Notes: a model not told the origin generated them from the letters alone. 64,000 nt of DNA from Afifella sp. IM 167 (GCF_020144925.1 NZ_NSLC01000008.1:62001-126000), one strand, 5' to 3'; positions 38,606 to 48,550 are shown, counted from the first letter of the stretch. Translations and numbers: made by a program.

Positions 38606-39304
38606 TCAGCTCGCCGAAAGCGAGCCGAGATCGACTTTCACGCCGGTTCCCTGGGTGGAGGCGACCGTCACGCGCTTCAGGTACGAGCCCTTAGCGCCGG
38701 TCGGCTTGGCCCGGTTCACCGCATCGGTGAAGGCGCGCAGGTTCTCGATCAGTGCTTCCTCGCTGAAGGAGGCCTTGCCGATGCCGGCATGGATGATGCC
38801 GGCCTTCTCCACACGGAACTCCACGGAGCCACCCTTGGCATCCTTCACCGCCTTGGAGACGTCCATCGTCACCGTGCCGACCTTCGGGTTCGGCATCATG
38901 CCGCGCGGGCCGAGAATCTTGCCCAGGCGTCCGACGAGCGGCATCATGTCGGGTGTGGCGATCACCCGATCGAAGTTTATTTGGCCATTCTGGACCTGTT
39001 CGACAAGGTCCTCCGCGCCAACCACGTCGGCGCCGGCCTTCTGGGCCTCGTCCGCCTTCTCGCCGCGGGCGAAGACGGCCACGCGCACCGTGCGGCCCGT
39101 GCCGTTCGGCAGCGAGACGACGCCGCGGACCATCTGGTCGGCGTGGCGCGGATCGACGCCGAGATTCATCGCCACCTCGACGGTCTCGTCGAACTTGGCC
39201 TTGGCCCGCTCCTTGACGAGGCGGATCGCCTCGTCGGCGGGATAGAGCTTCATCCGCTCGACGCCCTCGCGGATTTCCTTCAAGCGCTTTCCGACTTTGG
39301 CCAT
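38606..39304 (-). CDS. rplA: 50S ribosomal protein L1
   Basis: 232 residues from ATG at 39304. [20 protein letters not shown], the [20 protein letters not shown] strand and the second domain with [18 protein letters not shown] plus [14 protein letters not shown] are intact. L1 forms the mobile E-site stalk. Four bases after the rplK stop, so coupled. Confidence 0.99.
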   Translation of the reverse strand: MAKVGKRLKEIREGVERMKLYPADEAIRLVKERAKAKFDETVEVAMNLGVDPRHADQMVRGVVSLPNGTGRTVRVAVFARGEKADEAQKAGADVVGAEDLVEQVQNGQINFDRVIATPDMMPLVGRLGKILGPRGMMPNPKVGTVTMDVSKAVKDAKGGSVEFRVEKAGIIHAGIGKASFSEEALIENLRAFTDAVNRAKPTGAKGSYLKRVTVASTQGTGVKVDLGSLSAS

Positions 39305-39308
39305 GACG

Positions 39309-39737
39309 TTACCCCACCACCTCAAGGCCCATGGAGCGGGCGGAGCCCTCCACCATGCGCATCGCGGCCTCGACGCTCGCAGCGTTGAGGTCCTTCATCT
39401 TCTGCTCGGCGATCTCCTTCACCTGGGAGCGCGTGACCTGTCCGGCCGAATCGCGACCCGGGGCCTTGGAGCCCTTCTGCAGCTTGGCGGCCTTCTTCAG
39501 GAAGAAGGACACCGGCGGCGTCTTCATCGCGAAGGTGAAGGACTTGTCGGCGAAGATGGTGATCACCACCGGCACCGGGGCGCCCTTTTCCATCTCCTGC
39601 GAAGCGGCGTTGAAGTCCTTGCAGAACTGCATGATGTTGAGACCGCGCTGACCCAGCGCCGGCCCGATCGGCGGGGACGGATTGGCCGCGCCCGCCGGCA
39701 CCTGAAGCTTCAGGTAGCCCGTAATTTTCTTTGCCAT
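39309..39737 (-). CDS. rplK: 50S ribosomal protein L11
   Basis: 142 residues: [40 protein letters not shown] and the C-terminal RNA-binding [10 protein letters not shown]-type end ([13 protein letters not shown]). It binds the GTPase-associated centre of 23S rRNA, the thiostrepton site. First of the rplKAJL genes. Confidence 0.99.
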   Translation of the reverse strand: MAKKITGYLKLQVPAGAANPSPPIGPALGQRGLNIMQFCKDFNAASQEMEKGAPVPVVITIFADKSFTFAMKTPPVSFFLKKAAKLQKGSKAPGRDSAGQVTRSQVKEIAEQKMKDLNAASVEAAMRMVEGSARSMGLEVVG

Positions 39738-39909
39738 CTCTCACTCCGTTTCTGCCGCCCTGCGGCTCACCCGCAGGCGGCTCGGCGCGTTCCGTGGTGC
39801 GGCTTTGCGAACGATGTGGCGCATCGTTCCGGCCTTCCACGCGTTTAGGCGGAAGGGCGCGCGGCCTTTCCGCCTGTTCGGGAAGCCGTCGGCTTCCTCC
39901 ACTTCCGGG
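39738..39909 (-). promoter_or_regulatory. nusG-rplK spacer with hairpins (rplK leader)
   Basis: 172 bp, no gene. Leftward RNA can form a perfect 8-bp stem GAACGATG/CATCGTTC (39809-39829), a GGCGGAA/TTCCGCC stem and a GGAAGCC/GGCTTCC stem just past nusG. None has a T-run. No clear promoter was found. In other bacteria L1 binds near here to control rplKA. Confidence 0.4.
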
Positions 39910-40440
39910 TCAGAGCTTCTCGACCTGCCCGTATTCCAGTTCGACGGGCGTGGCCCGTCCGAAAATCGACACCGCAACCTTGAGCCGGGCGCGGCCTTCG
40001 TCGACCTCTTCCACATTGCCCTCGAAGGAGGCGAAGGGGCCGTCGGCGACGCGGATGCGCTCGCCGATCTCGAAATTGACCGACGGCTTCGGCCGATCGA
40101 CGCCTTCCTGGACCTGCGCCATGATGCGCTCGGCCTCCGAATCGGGAATCGGCACCGGGCGGTTGTCGGCACCGAGGAAGCCGGTGACCTTGGGTGTGTT
40201 CTTGATCAGATGGAATGCCTCGTCGGTCATGTCCATCTTCACCAAAACGTAACCCGGAAAGAACTTGCGCTCCGCGTCCACCTTGCGGCCGCGACGCACT
40301 TCCACCACCTTCTCCTTCGGAACGAGGATTTCCTCGATCAGGTGATCGAGGCCGGCGGCAGCCGCCTTTTCACGGATCGCCTCCGCCACCTTGTTCTCGA
40401 AGTTCGAGTAGGCGTGGACGATATACCAGCGTTTCGCCAT
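39910..40440 (-). CDS. nusG: Transcription termination/antitermination factor NusG
   Basis: 176 residues from ATG at 40440: NGN domain (MAKRWYIVHAYSNFENKVAE, RKFFPGYVLVKMDMTDEAFH) and C-terminal KOW domain (GERIRVADGPFASFEGNVEE). It binds RNA polymerase to suppress pausing and links it to Rho or to S10 of the ribosome. The longer frame upstream overlaps the secE end and is not conserved. 37 bp behind secE. Confidence 0.98.
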   Translation of the reverse strand: MAKRWYIVHAYSNFENKVAEAIREKAAAAGLDHLIEEILVPKEKVVEVRRGRKVDAERKFFPGYVLVKMDMTDEAFHLIKNTPKVTGFLGADNRPVPIPDSEAERIMAQVQEGVDRPKPSVNFEIGERIRVADGPFASFEGNVEEVDEGRARLKVAVSIFGRATPVELEYGQVEKL

Positions 40441-40477
40441 CAATCTCTGCCTTGCGGGGGCCGCCGCCTTGACGCGC

Positions 40478-40675
40478 TCAACCGGCTGCGCCGAGCAGGA
40501 AGCTGACACCCCAGCTCATGATCTGATCGGCGACGAAGAAAAAGATCGCCGCCAGGAACACCATCACGAAGACCATGACGGTCGTTATGAGGGTTTCGCG
40601 GCGGGTCGGCCAGGTAACCTTGCCGACCTCGGTGCGTACCTGTTGTAAGAATTGAAAAGGGTTGGTTTTCGCCAT
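40478..40675 (-). CDS. secE: Protein translocase subunit SecE
   Basis: 65 residues: amphipathic helix (FQFLQQVRTEVGKVTWPTRR, the family signature) followed by one membrane helix. This is the short single-span SecE of alphaproteobacteria, which clamps SecY in the Sec channel. Precedes nusG as in most bacteria. Confidence 0.97.
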   Translation of the reverse strand: MAKTNPFQFLQQVRTEVGKVTWPTRRETLITTVMVFVMVFLAAIFFFVADQIMSWGVSFLLGAAG

Positions 40676-40802
40676 GCCGCCGAATTGGAAGACGCGCGAT
40701 CTCCGGACCGCGCGCCTTCGGACCTTCTAGTTAGTCAGTTTCCACCACCGACGCAAGCCCTCTCGGCCTTTTCGTCGTTGCCGCCGGCACAAGCCGGTAA
40801 AT

Positions 40803-40878
40803 TGGCAGGGGCGGAGGGATTCGAACCCCCGACCACCGGTTTTGGAGACCGGTGCTCTACCAGCTGAGCTACACCCCT
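40803..40878 (-). tRNA. tRNA-Trp (CCA)
   Basis: 76 nt including an encoded 3' CCA. Acceptor AGGGGTG pairs with CGCCCCT apart from a terminal imperfection; D-arm with AGCTCAGCTGGTAGAGC; anticodon loop CTCCAAA; T-loop GTTCGAATC. Lies between tuf copy 2 and secE. Confidence 0.97.
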
Positions 40879-40893
40879 ATGTAGTCGACCGCG

Positions 40894-40921
40894 CTTTAGC
40901 GGCGCCCCGGCCCCACTGCAA
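40894..40921 (-). promoter_or_regulatory. Weak candidate promoter for tRNA-Trp/secE/nusG
   Basis: Leftward TTGCAG (40916-40921), 16 bases, CTAAAG (40894-40899), ending about 16 bp before the tRNA. A promoter is expected here because a strong terminator ends tuf just upstream, but the match is only fair. Confidence 0.35.
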
Positions 40922-41005
40922 GCTCAATGTGGCCGCGCCCTGGCCGGTCGGCTCTGTCGTCCGGCCTCGCAAGGCCGCCGCGCCGCCTTTCGGTCGCCGC
41001 GTCAG

Positions 41006-41041
41006 AAAAACGGCCGGCGCCCCCTCAAGGAGCGCCGGCCG
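41006..41041 (-). terminator. Intrinsic terminator of tuf copy 2
   Basis: Ten-base GC stem (41011-41020 with 41032-41041), possibly extended into the loop, with a T5 tail leftward. It begins 11 bp past the tuf stop. Confidence 0.85.
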
Positions 41042-41051
41042 CATGAACGTC

Positions 41052-42227
<1,176 letters not shown>

Positions 42228-42403
42228 TTCGCTCTTCCAAGGATGAGTTCGACGGAATTTCGGCGGGGGTACTACGCTGCAAAGCCGCCCTGTGCAAGGC
42301 CCGCCGCGTCACATCCCTTCCGGCAGGCAGGCAGATAGCGATGCCCGCGAGCCGGGACAAGCGCCCAGCCGGGTTTTGTCGTGATGGGGCGGGACGAAGG
42401 TGC

Positions 42404-42477
42404 TGGAGCGGGTAGCGGGAATCGAACCCGCATATTCAGCTTGGAAGGCTGCTGCTCTACCATTGAGCTATACCCGC
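42404..42477 (-). tRNA. tRNA-Gly (TCC)
   Basis: 74 nt with encoded CCA. Acceptor GCGGGTA/TACCCGC, D-arm AGCTCAATGGTAGAGC, anticodon loop CTTCCAA, T-loop GTTCGATTC. 17 bp behind tRNA-Tyr, probably one transcript with it and tuf. Confidence 0.98.
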
Positions 42478-42494
42478 GCCGCACGCCGGGCCGC

Positions 42495-42579
42495 TGGTGG
42501 AGGGGGTTGGATTCGAACCAACGTAGGCATAGCCAACGGGTTTACAGCCCGTCCCCTTTAGCCACTCGGGCACCCCTCC
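42495..42579 (-). tRNA. tRNA-Tyr (GTA)
   Basis: 85 nt with encoded CCA and the long variable arm of a class II tRNA. Acceptor GGAGGGG/CCCCTCC, anticodon loop CTGTAAA, T-loop GTTCGAATC. First gene of the tRNA-tuf unit. Confidence 0.98.
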
Positions 42580-42643
42580 AGGATGCGGCCGGCGAAGCGG
42601 ATGGCAGGCAGGCCGCGCAAGCGGCCGGTGCCTCCAGTGGCGG

Positions 42644-42674
42644 GCTATATGCAGACGGTGCCCCGCAGTGTCAA
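42644..42674 (-). promoter_or_regulatory. Predicted promoter of the tRNA-Tyr/tRNA-Gly/tuf unit
   Basis: Leftward consensus -35 TTGACA (42669-42674) and a TATAG element (42644-42650) 18-19 bases on. About 65 bp before tRNA-Tyr. The perfect -35 fits a strong stable-RNA promoter; the spacer is slightly long. Confidence 0.6.
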
Positions 42675-42750
42675 CGCCCCGCCACGCGCAACACGGGCCG
42701 GAGCGGGGGAAGATTGCAACGCCCGGCCACCAGTGCCAAAGAGCCCGATC

Positions 42751-43590
42751 ATGTCAGAGCATCCACCCAGGAAGGGCCGGCGCCGCCCCGGCCCGCAGCA
42801 GCGCCCCGGCCAGCACCGCGGACGCCCCTCCCCCCGCCGTTCCGGCCCACCGGCCGGCGGGGCCGAGGGACAGTCCGTCATCTACGGTTTCCACAGCGTC
42901 GCGGAGGCGCTGAAGAATCCGGCCCGCCGCGCCCACAGGCTGCTGGCGACGGCCAACGCGCTCCACCGACTCGCCGAGATGGTGCCGGGCCACGACTGGC
43001 CCGAACCCGTCCTCGTCAAGGAGATCGACAGGATGCTCGGCGCCGACGCCGTGCATCAGGGTGTCGCGCTCCTGTGCGAGCCCCTGCCCGAGCCGGAGCT
43101 CGAGGACGTTGCCGGCGCCGCGCTCATCGTCGCGCTTGACCAGGTCACCGATCCCCACAATGTCGGCGCCGTGCTGCGCTCTGCCGCAGCCTTCGGCGCG
43201 AGCGCCCTTCTCGTCACCGCGCGCCATTCGCCGCCGGAAACGGGGGTTCTGGCCAAATCCGCCTCGGGCGCGCTGGAGCATGTGGCGCTGGTGCGTGTGC
43301 GCAACCTGTCGAAAGCACTGGAGGAACTGCGCGAGGCGGATCACCATCTCGTCGGCCTCGACGGCGAGGCCTCGGAGAGCCTCGGCGAGAACGCCCTGCC
43401 GGAACGCCTCGTCCTCGTCCTCGGCGCGGAGGGCAAGGGCCTCAGGGAGAAGACGAAAGAGACCTGCGACCGGCTGGTGCGCCTTCCGACGCGCCCGCCG
43501 ATCGCAAGCCTCAATGTCTCCAATGCTGCGGCAATCGCGCTCTACGAGGCGAGCCGCAGCAGATCTTCAGGCAGCTCTGCGAGAGGCTGA
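42751..43590 (+). CDS. rlmB: RlmB/TrmH-family 23S rRNA 2'-O-methyltransferase
   Basis: 279 residues. A basic, disordered head (KGRRRPGPQQRPGQHRGRP) is followed by the small substrate-binding domain (VIYGFHSVAEALKNP) and a SPOUT domain with the three TrmH motifs: TDPHNVGAVLRSA, LVLGAEGKGLRE and SLNVSNAAAIALYE. The family methylates a G in the 23S peptidyl-transferase region (Gm2251 in E. coli). First rightward gene after the tRNA cluster, starting divergently from it at ATG 42751. Stops four bases from the end of the convergent gene. Confidence 0.88.
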   Translation: MSEHPPRKGRRRPGPQQRPGQHRGRPSPRRSGPPAGGAEGQSVIYGFHSVAEALKNPARRAHRLLATANALHRLAEMVPGHDWPEPVLVKEIDRMLGADAVHQGVALLCEPLPEPELEDVAGAALIVALDQVTDPHNVGAVLRSAAAFGASALLVTARHSPPETGVLAKSASGALEHVALVRVRNLSKALEELREADHHLVGLDGEASESLGENALPERLVLVLGAEGKGLREKTKETCDRLVRLPTRPPIASLNVSNAAAIALYEASRSRSSGSSARG

Positions 43591-43594
43591 GCGC

Positions 43595-44014
43595 CTAGCG
43601 GCAGAGCTGGCGCGGCCCGTGATAGGGCTGGAAGGTGCCCGAGCCGGGATCGAAGCTGCGATACCTGGAGGCGCAATAGGCATACCAGTCCGGCGTCCAG
43701 GGGGCCGGACGGCCGGCATAGACAGGCGCCGGGGCGTAGACGACGGGCGGCGGCGGGGGAGCCGCGTAGACGACCGGCTCTTCGTAGTAATAGCCCGTGC
43801 GCGGGTTATAGTAGTAAGGCGAGCCGTTGTAATAGTGCACCCGCGGCCGGCTGGCGGCGGCAAGTGCCCCGAGGCCGATGGCGCCCGCGGCGATACCGAC
43901 GGCGAAGGCGGCGTGACGGCCATCCCTCGCCTGGACCGGGGTCGAAAGCGTCGTCGCCGAGGCGGCAATGCCGACCGCCAGGGCAAGGCCGGTAAGAAGG
44001 GTTCGCTTCAACAT
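43595..44014 (-). CDS. BA14K-family exported protein (1)
   Basis: 139 residues with a signal peptide (MLKRTLLTGLALAVGIAAS, cleavage near VQA-RD), a Gly/Ala-rich hydrophobic stretch (about 40-60), a Tyr/Pro-rich middle, and the C-terminal BA14K motif WYAYCASRYRSFDPGSGTF with a final Cys. BA14K proteins are envelope proteins of Brucella and relatives, reported as immunoreactive and lectin-like. ATG at 44014 has GGAGGAAGAA before it. The neighbour at 44182 is a relative. Confidence 0.85.
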   Translation of the reverse strand: MLKRTLLTGLALAVGIAASATTLSTPVQARDGRHAAFAVGIAAGAIGLGALAAASRPRVHYYNGSPYYYNPRTGYYYEEPVVYAAPPPPPVVYAPAPVYAGRPAPWTPDWYAYCASRYRSFDPGSGTFQPYHGPRQLCR

Positions 44015-44181
44015 TTCTTCCTCCAAACATATCGCCGCGACTCAAGGGCCGCACGCGAGCCGGTCTCTTTCCACCCCACGCCCCATGCTACAGGCTCACC
44101 TTGCGTCATGCCATCGCGAAACTGCGCGTTACTGCGCAAATCGCTAACGCAAAGGTCATGCAGCACCGATGGCGCCTCTGC

Positions 44182-44736
44182 TCAGCAGGAACAGAAGCGC
44201 TTCCGGCCGGGCTTGTAGAAATAGTAGCCGGTACGGGGATTGAAGGTCTTGAAGCGCGAGCAGCGCTGATACCAGGCCTGCGTCCAGGGACGACAGACGC
44301 CGGCATAGACTGGGGCCGAACGATAGTAGCGCGGCTGCGCAAAGGTATTGCCGAGTGCGAAGCCGAGCCCGAGGCCGAGAGCGCCGGCCGTGAAGCCGCC
44401 GTCATAGCGATGCTGGCGGTAGTAGCGGCGACGATCGTAGCGATCGCTGCGGTAGTAGCGAGGGCTCCGGTAGTAGCGCCGATCGCGGTAATTGTAGCTG
44501 CGATAGCGGGGGCCCGAACCGTCGAATCGTGTGCCCGGTCCGTAGGTGCGGGCGCCGGGGGGAGGATAGGGTACAGCCCCTGAGGAGCCCGGCAGGTATT
44601 CGCCGACCTCGATGATCGGGGCGGTGGACATGGCCTCCGTATTGCCGGGAAGGCGCGGCATTTCGGCGAAAGCCGGGAACGAGCTCGCCGCGAAGGCGAA
44701 GCTGAGGACAACCGAGAGGGCTGCTCTTCGGGCCAT
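44182..44736 (-). CDS. BA14K-family exported protein (2)
   Basis: 184 residues: signal peptide (MARRAALSVVLSFAFAASSF, ending near AFA-EM), a central stretch made almost only of Tyr, Arg, Ser and Asp (about 78-110), a short Gly-rich hydrophobic segment (113-130), and the BA14K end WYQRCSRFKTFNPRTGYYF with three terminal cysteines' worth of conserved positions (CSRF, FCSC). Same direction as the first BA14K gene, 167 bp apart. AACAGGAGA precedes the ATG. Function unknown beyond an envelope location. Confidence 0.8.
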   Translation of the reverse strand: MARRAALSVVLSFAFAASSFPAFAEMPRLPGNTEAMSTAPIIEVGEYLPGSSGAVPYPPPGARTYGPGTRFDGSGPRYRSYNYRDRRYYRSPRYYRSDRYDRRRYYRQHRYDGGFTAGALGLGLGFALGNTFAQPRYYRSAPVYAGVCRPWTQAWYQRCSRFKTFNPRTGYYFYKPGRKRFCSC

Positions 44737-44882
44737 GGAATCTCTCCTGTTAAGCCGGTTTCAGAAACCGAACCCCCCTCTGGCGCGGCTTCTCCTGCAA
44801 CGTAACCCCCGGGAGACCCAATCGTTCCTTAACGCAGATTAACCCTGGCGGCCGGCACACGTCGAAACGCTCACGCCGGGCC

Positions 44883-45596
44883 TCAGATCCGCCGTGCGGG
44901 CGCGACCGGATCGAATAGCGGAAAGAGCACGAGGCCGGCGACGAAACCGCCGATATGCGCCTGCCAGGCGATCTGTCCCTCCGCGCCCGGGACGAGGCCA
45001 CTCTGGAGCCCGAACAGAAGATTGATGGCGAACCAGATCCCGATGAAGAAGGCGGAATACGGATTGAGAAGGCTCGCCTTCAACCCCGGATCGGGCACGA
45101 AGAAGCCTTCCTCCCTGCCGCGTCCGCCCGCGAGCGGACCGCCGGGCACGAAGGCGAAGCGCGCCACGGCGGCCGTCAGGCCCGAGACGGATGCCGAAGC
45201 GCCGATCACCAGCGTCTGGTCGGCCGGCATCGCAAGATACTGCGCGGCGGCACCGGCGACCGCTGTCACCGCGAAGAAACCGAGGAAGCGTGCCGAACCG
45301 AAGCGGCGCGCCACGGCGCTGCCGAACGCCACCATCCACATGACGTTGACGCCGACATGCATCCAGTCGGCGTGCAGGAAGGCGTAGGTGAGCGGCGTCC
45401 AGATCATGGCGCCCTCGCCCCCTGGCAGCGAGGCGGCTACTTCGCCGTAGCGCGCCGGGATGAAGCCGAACGTCATCAGCAACCCGACGTCGCTCGCATA
45501 GGGAAGGAAGCCTCGCACAAGCTGAATGGCGAAGAGTGCCCCCGACAACCAGACGATTGTCGCAGGCAGATTGAACATGCGCTCGCGCTGATCCAT
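44883..45596 (-). CDS. Rhomboid-family intramembrane serine protease
   Basis: 237 residues, about six membrane helices. Active-site Ser134 in IGASASVSG (GxS motif) and His214 in WQAHIGGFVAGL; the HVGVN (80-84) of the second helix gives the accessory His and Asn. It cuts within membrane helices of other proteins; the substrate cannot be inferred. An insert of about 25 residues (150-175) sits between helices after the Ser. ATG at 45596 with AGGAAA upstream. Divergent from the PilZ gene. Confidence 0.9.
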   Translation of the reverse strand: MDQRERMFNLPATIVWLSGALFAIQLVRGFLPYASDVGLLMTFGFIPARYGEVAASLPGGEGAMIWTPLTYAFLHADWMHVGVNVMWMVAFGSAVARRFGSARFLGFFAVTAVAGAAAQYLAMPADQTLVIGASASVSGLTAAVARFAFVPGGPLAGGRGREEGFFVPDPGLKASLLNPYSAFFIGIWFAINLLFGLQSGLVPGAEGQIAWQAHIGGFVAGLVLFPLFDPVAPARRI

Positions 45597-45846
45597 CGGT
45601 TTCCTGGTCTGGACGGGTCATCCGGCTGTCCCGAGCCGGCCTGTCCATCGTGAGTGAAGGCGGGTCCGCCGACATAGGCGCCGGAGGGCTTGCCATCAAG
45701 CGCTCCTCGTTCGGCGCTAGTATCGGGCTGGCTGGCGAGGTCCGTTTTCTTTCCGGCCTCTCGCCGGCTCACGTCTGGCCGAATGCTTACACACGGTTAA
45801 CTCGCCGCGTGCTAGCGTTCGTCCAGCGAAGGACACATTTGAACTC

Positions 45847-46536
45847 ATGTCAGCCGCGATGCCAGCCGAACGGCCCGAAATTGACGACGCCTCCAACCGG
45901 CGCGAGCACGAACGCGTCGAGGTCAGTCTCCTCGGGCGCTGCATGCTTGCCGACACGCGCGAACATCCCTGCGAGCTGCGCAACATTTCCGCCGGTGGCG
46001 CCGCCATCATAAGCCCGGTCAAGGGCGAGGTGGGCGAGCGGATCATCATCTATGCCGACGAGATCGGCCGGATCGAGGGCGTCATCACACGCCATACCGC
46101 CGACGGCTTTGCCATCACCATCACCGCCTCGGCGCGCAAGCGCGAGAAACTCGCCAACACGCTGACTTGGCTCAACCGCCGCAACCTGCAGCACCTGAAC
46201 GAGGGGCGCCGCGCCCCGCGTCATGTCCCGCTCAAGAGCGATGCGCGTGTCGTCCTGCCGGACGGCAGCGAGGCCGATTGCAAGATCATCGACATGTCGA
46301 AGACGGGCGCCGCGCTCGCCATGACGACGCGCCCGCCGATCGGCTCGCGCATCACGCTGGGCAAGCTGGGCGGACGCGTGGTCCGCCATTTCAATGACGG
46401 CATCGCCATCGAGTTCATGCGCATTATGTCCCAGGAAGAAATCGAGCGTATCCTGGAGCAGGACTACTTCCCCGAATTGTCTGAAGGCGACAAGGCGCGC
46501 GGAAGCGATCAGGGCCGCGGCGACCCTCTGGCCTGA
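45847..46536 (+). CDS. Tandem PilZ-domain protein (c-di-GMP receptor candidate)
   Basis: 229 residues with two PilZ domains. Domain 1 has RREHER and NISAGG; domain 2 has RRAPR and DMSKTG. Thus both have the RxxxR and (D/N)xSxxG elements needed to bind cyclic di-GMP. No membrane segment or output domain is present. A weak promoter match (TTACAC-17-TGCTAG) lies about 30-60 bp upstream. It precedes a LapG-like protease gene in the same direction, 225 bp apart; that gap has no obvious gene or terminator. Confidence 0.88.
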   Translation: MSAAMPAERPEIDDASNRREHERVEVSLLGRCMLADTREHPCELRNISAGGAAIISPVKGEVGERIIIYADEIGRIEGVITRHTADGFAITITASARKREKLANTLTWLNRRNLQHLNEGRRAPRHVPLKSDARVVLPDGSEADCKIIDMSKTGAALAMTTRPPIGSRITLGKLGGRVVRHFNDGIAIEFMRIMSQEEIERILEQDYFPELSEGDKARGSDQGRGDPLA

Positions 46537-46761
46537 GCGCCGACCCCCGGGCGAGCGCCCTCCTCCTCGCCGATCTCTCAATATCCCGAATTCTCAAATC
46601 CCGCGGAATGTTAAGTCTTCGCGAAGAGCCTTTGGCGCGCGCCGTCCTATTCCGCCTTTGCGTAAACAAGCTCTTGCAGGGCACCGGAAAACCCGAACGG
46701 TCCACTTAGCGCTGCTCTAATTTGCACCTGCTAGTCTTCCCGCAATTGGGGAGACGAATAC

Positions 46762-47415
46762 ATGCAGTGGGACAAGATAGGGGCGGCTGCGATCGGCATC
46801 TGTATGATCGCGCTCGCGCCGGCAGCGGCACAGGGATCGCAAAGGGCGGTGACCGTCAGCCTGGGCCATGGCTCGGAACGGTCCGAGCCGATGATGCGCA
46901 CCGGGAGCTGGGCTTCCCAGCCGGTGGGGCATCGCGACTTCTGCCGCAACTTTCCGGCCGAATGCCAGGCACGGGGAAGCCTGCAGCCCGCGCGTCTGAC
47001 GCAGGGGCTGTGGGACCAGCTGACCTCGGTCAACGATGAGGTCAACCGGCAAGTCCAGCCGGTCACCGACAAGGAATATTATGGCACCGAGGAGGTCTGG
47101 ACCCTTCCGGACAGCTATGGCGACTGCGAGGACTACGTCCTGTTGAAGCGCAAGCGCCTGGTCGATCTCGGCTGGTCGACCGCCGATACGCTCGTCGCCG
47201 TCGTCTTCGACGAGGTCGGCGCCGGCCATGCGGTGCTCGTCGTGCGCACCGACAGGGGCGACTTCGTTCTCGACAACAAGGTGGATGCGATCCGCCTCTG
47301 GAGCGACACGGGATACCGCTACGTCAAGCGGCAGGACGTCTCCAATCCGATGCGCTGGGTGGCCATCGACGATACGCGCTGGCAGATGAACGGCCCGACG
47401 GCCGGGATTCGCTGA
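46762..47415 (+). CDS. Transglutaminase-like cysteine protease (BTLCP/LapG-like)
   Basis: 217 residues. Signal peptide (about 1-24, ending PAAAQG), then a papain-like fold with a probable triad C122 (YGDCEDYVLLKR), H156 (GAGHAVLVV) and D171 (FVLDNKVD). This is the bacterial transglutaminase-like cysteine proteinase family, to which LapG belongs; LapG cleaves a surface adhesin when cyclic di-GMP is low. Two more cysteines (61, 68) could form a disulfide. GGGGAG before the ATG. Neighbour of a PilZ gene; no LapD or adhesin gene in view. Confidence 0.85.
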   Translation: MQWDKIGAAAIGICMIALAPAAAQGSQRAVTVSLGHGSERSEPMMRTGSWASQPVGHRDFCRNFPAECQARGSLQPARLTQGLWDQLTSVNDEVNRQVQPVTDKEYYGTEEVWTLPDSYGDCEDYVLLKRKRLVDLGWSTADTLVAVVFDEVGAGHAVLVVRTDRGDFVLDNKVDAIRLWSDTGYRYVKRQDVSNPMRWVAIDDTRWQMNGPTAGIR

Positions 47416-47470
47416 CGCCACGGGACGGCCCGGTCGCGTCCCCACTCTCCCCGTCCCAGACCGGGCCTAG

Positions 47471-47498
47471 GGGCCGGCTTCCTTACCGAGGCCGGCCC
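47471..47498. terminator. Candidate bidirectional terminator
   Basis: GGGCCGGC/GCCGGCCC stem with a 12-base loop in the gap between two convergent genes. T-tracts are poor on both sides, so efficiency is uncertain. Confidence 0.4.
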
Positions 47499-47521
47499 TT
47501 CACTTGTCGCCGACCCGCCCT

Positions 47522-48049
47522 TCAGATCTCGCCGAAGAGCTCGCGAAAGCGCGCCGCGTTCGCCACATAATTGGCCGCCGAGCCGAGAAGCTTTTCCTTG
47601 GCCTCCGGCTCCAGCGTCCGCACGACCTTGCCGGGCGAGCCCATCACCAGCGAAAAATCGGGAATCTCCTTGCCCTCGGTGACGAGGGCCCCTGCCCCGA
47701 TCAGGCAGAAGCGGCCGATCTTCGCGCGGTTGAGGATGATCGCGCCCATGCCGACGAGCGAGCCGTCGCCGATCGTGCAGCCGTGCAGGATCGCCCGGTG
47801 GCCGATCGTGCAATCCTCCCCCACCGTGCAGGGGCAACCCGGATCGGTATGCGCGACGGACAGATCCTGGAAGTTGGAGCGCGCGCCGAGCGTGATCGGC
47901 TCGTTGTCGCCGCGCAGCACGGCACCGAACCAGACCCCGGCATCTTCGCCGAGACGCACGTCTCCGATGACGCTCGCATTCGGCGCGATGAAGTAGCGCC
48001 CCGCCTCAGGCAGCGAAGGACGGCGCTCGCCAAGACGATAAAGGCTCAT
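47522..48049 (-). CDS. Gamma-class carbonic anhydrase-like protein
   Basis: 175 residues, left-handed beta-helix of hexapeptide repeats ([28 protein letters not shown] and further turns). The three zinc-binding His are present: H67 (VAHTD), H84 and H89 (IGHRAILHG). The active-site glutamate loop of archaeal Cam is absent, as in the YrdA/CaiE/PaaY-type proteins, so catalysis is uncertain. ATG at 48049 overlaps the stop of the upstream membrane-protein gene (ATGA); the longer frame was rejected. Confidence 0.88.
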   Translation of the reverse strand: MSLYRLGERRPSLPEAGRYFIAPNASVIGDVRLGEDAGVWFGAVLRGDNEPITLGARSNFQDLSVAHTDPGCPCTVGEDCTIGHRAILHGCTIGDGSLVGMGAIILNRAKIGRFCLIGAGALVTEGKEIPDFSLVMGSPGKVVRTLEPEAKEKLLGSAANYVANAARFRELFGEI

Positions 48050-48363
48050 TGCGGGATGAAGAGGATGACGCTGAGGAAGAGCGTTCCGGCGCAGGCGCTC
48101 CACAGGCCGCAGACGGTGACCCCGAAGATCACCGGCACGAGCTGGGCATTGCGCGCCGCGAAGGCCTCGCGGACCCGCCGCGCCACGATGAAGGGCCCGG
48201 CCGCGACGCACAGGAGCACGGATACCGAAAGCGCCCGCCAGGTGAAGTCGCTGATGCGGAAATCGGCCGGCTCGGACGTCACCCACTGGTAGAAGCTTGC
48301 TACCGCCCCGGCAGCCGCGAACCCCGTCACCGCGCAGAACGCAAGAACCTCCAACTCAGACAC
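48046..48363 (-). CDS. Small membrane protein of unknown function
   Basis: 105 residues with three hydrophobic segments (about 5-28, 45-63, 75-103), joined by a basic loop [13 protein letters not shown]. No domain recognised. It starts with GTG at 48363 and its stop overlaps the start of the carbonic anhydrase-like gene by four bases, so the two are surely co-translated and may work together. Upstream 187 bp hold no gene, only GC-rich hairpins. Confidence 0.75.
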   Translation of the reverse strand: MSELEVLAFCAVTGFAAAGAVASFYQWVTSEPADFRISDFTWRALSVSVLLCVAAGPFIVARRVREAFAARNAQLVPVIFGVTVCGLWSACAGTLFLSVILFIPQ

Positions 48364-48550
48364 GACGCCACCCGTTTACGCTTCCTTAACCCTTACGCGA
48401 CGTTAAACGCGCGAAGGTCCGGACACAAGACGGGCGGCGGGCACCATGCACCCTCCGCTGCAAGCGTCGTTAATTCCAAAAATGGTTATGGGGATGCCGG
48501 CCCGGCCGGCTGCGGCAGGACGGCCGCCCCTCGGGGCGGCGCGTCGCTGC

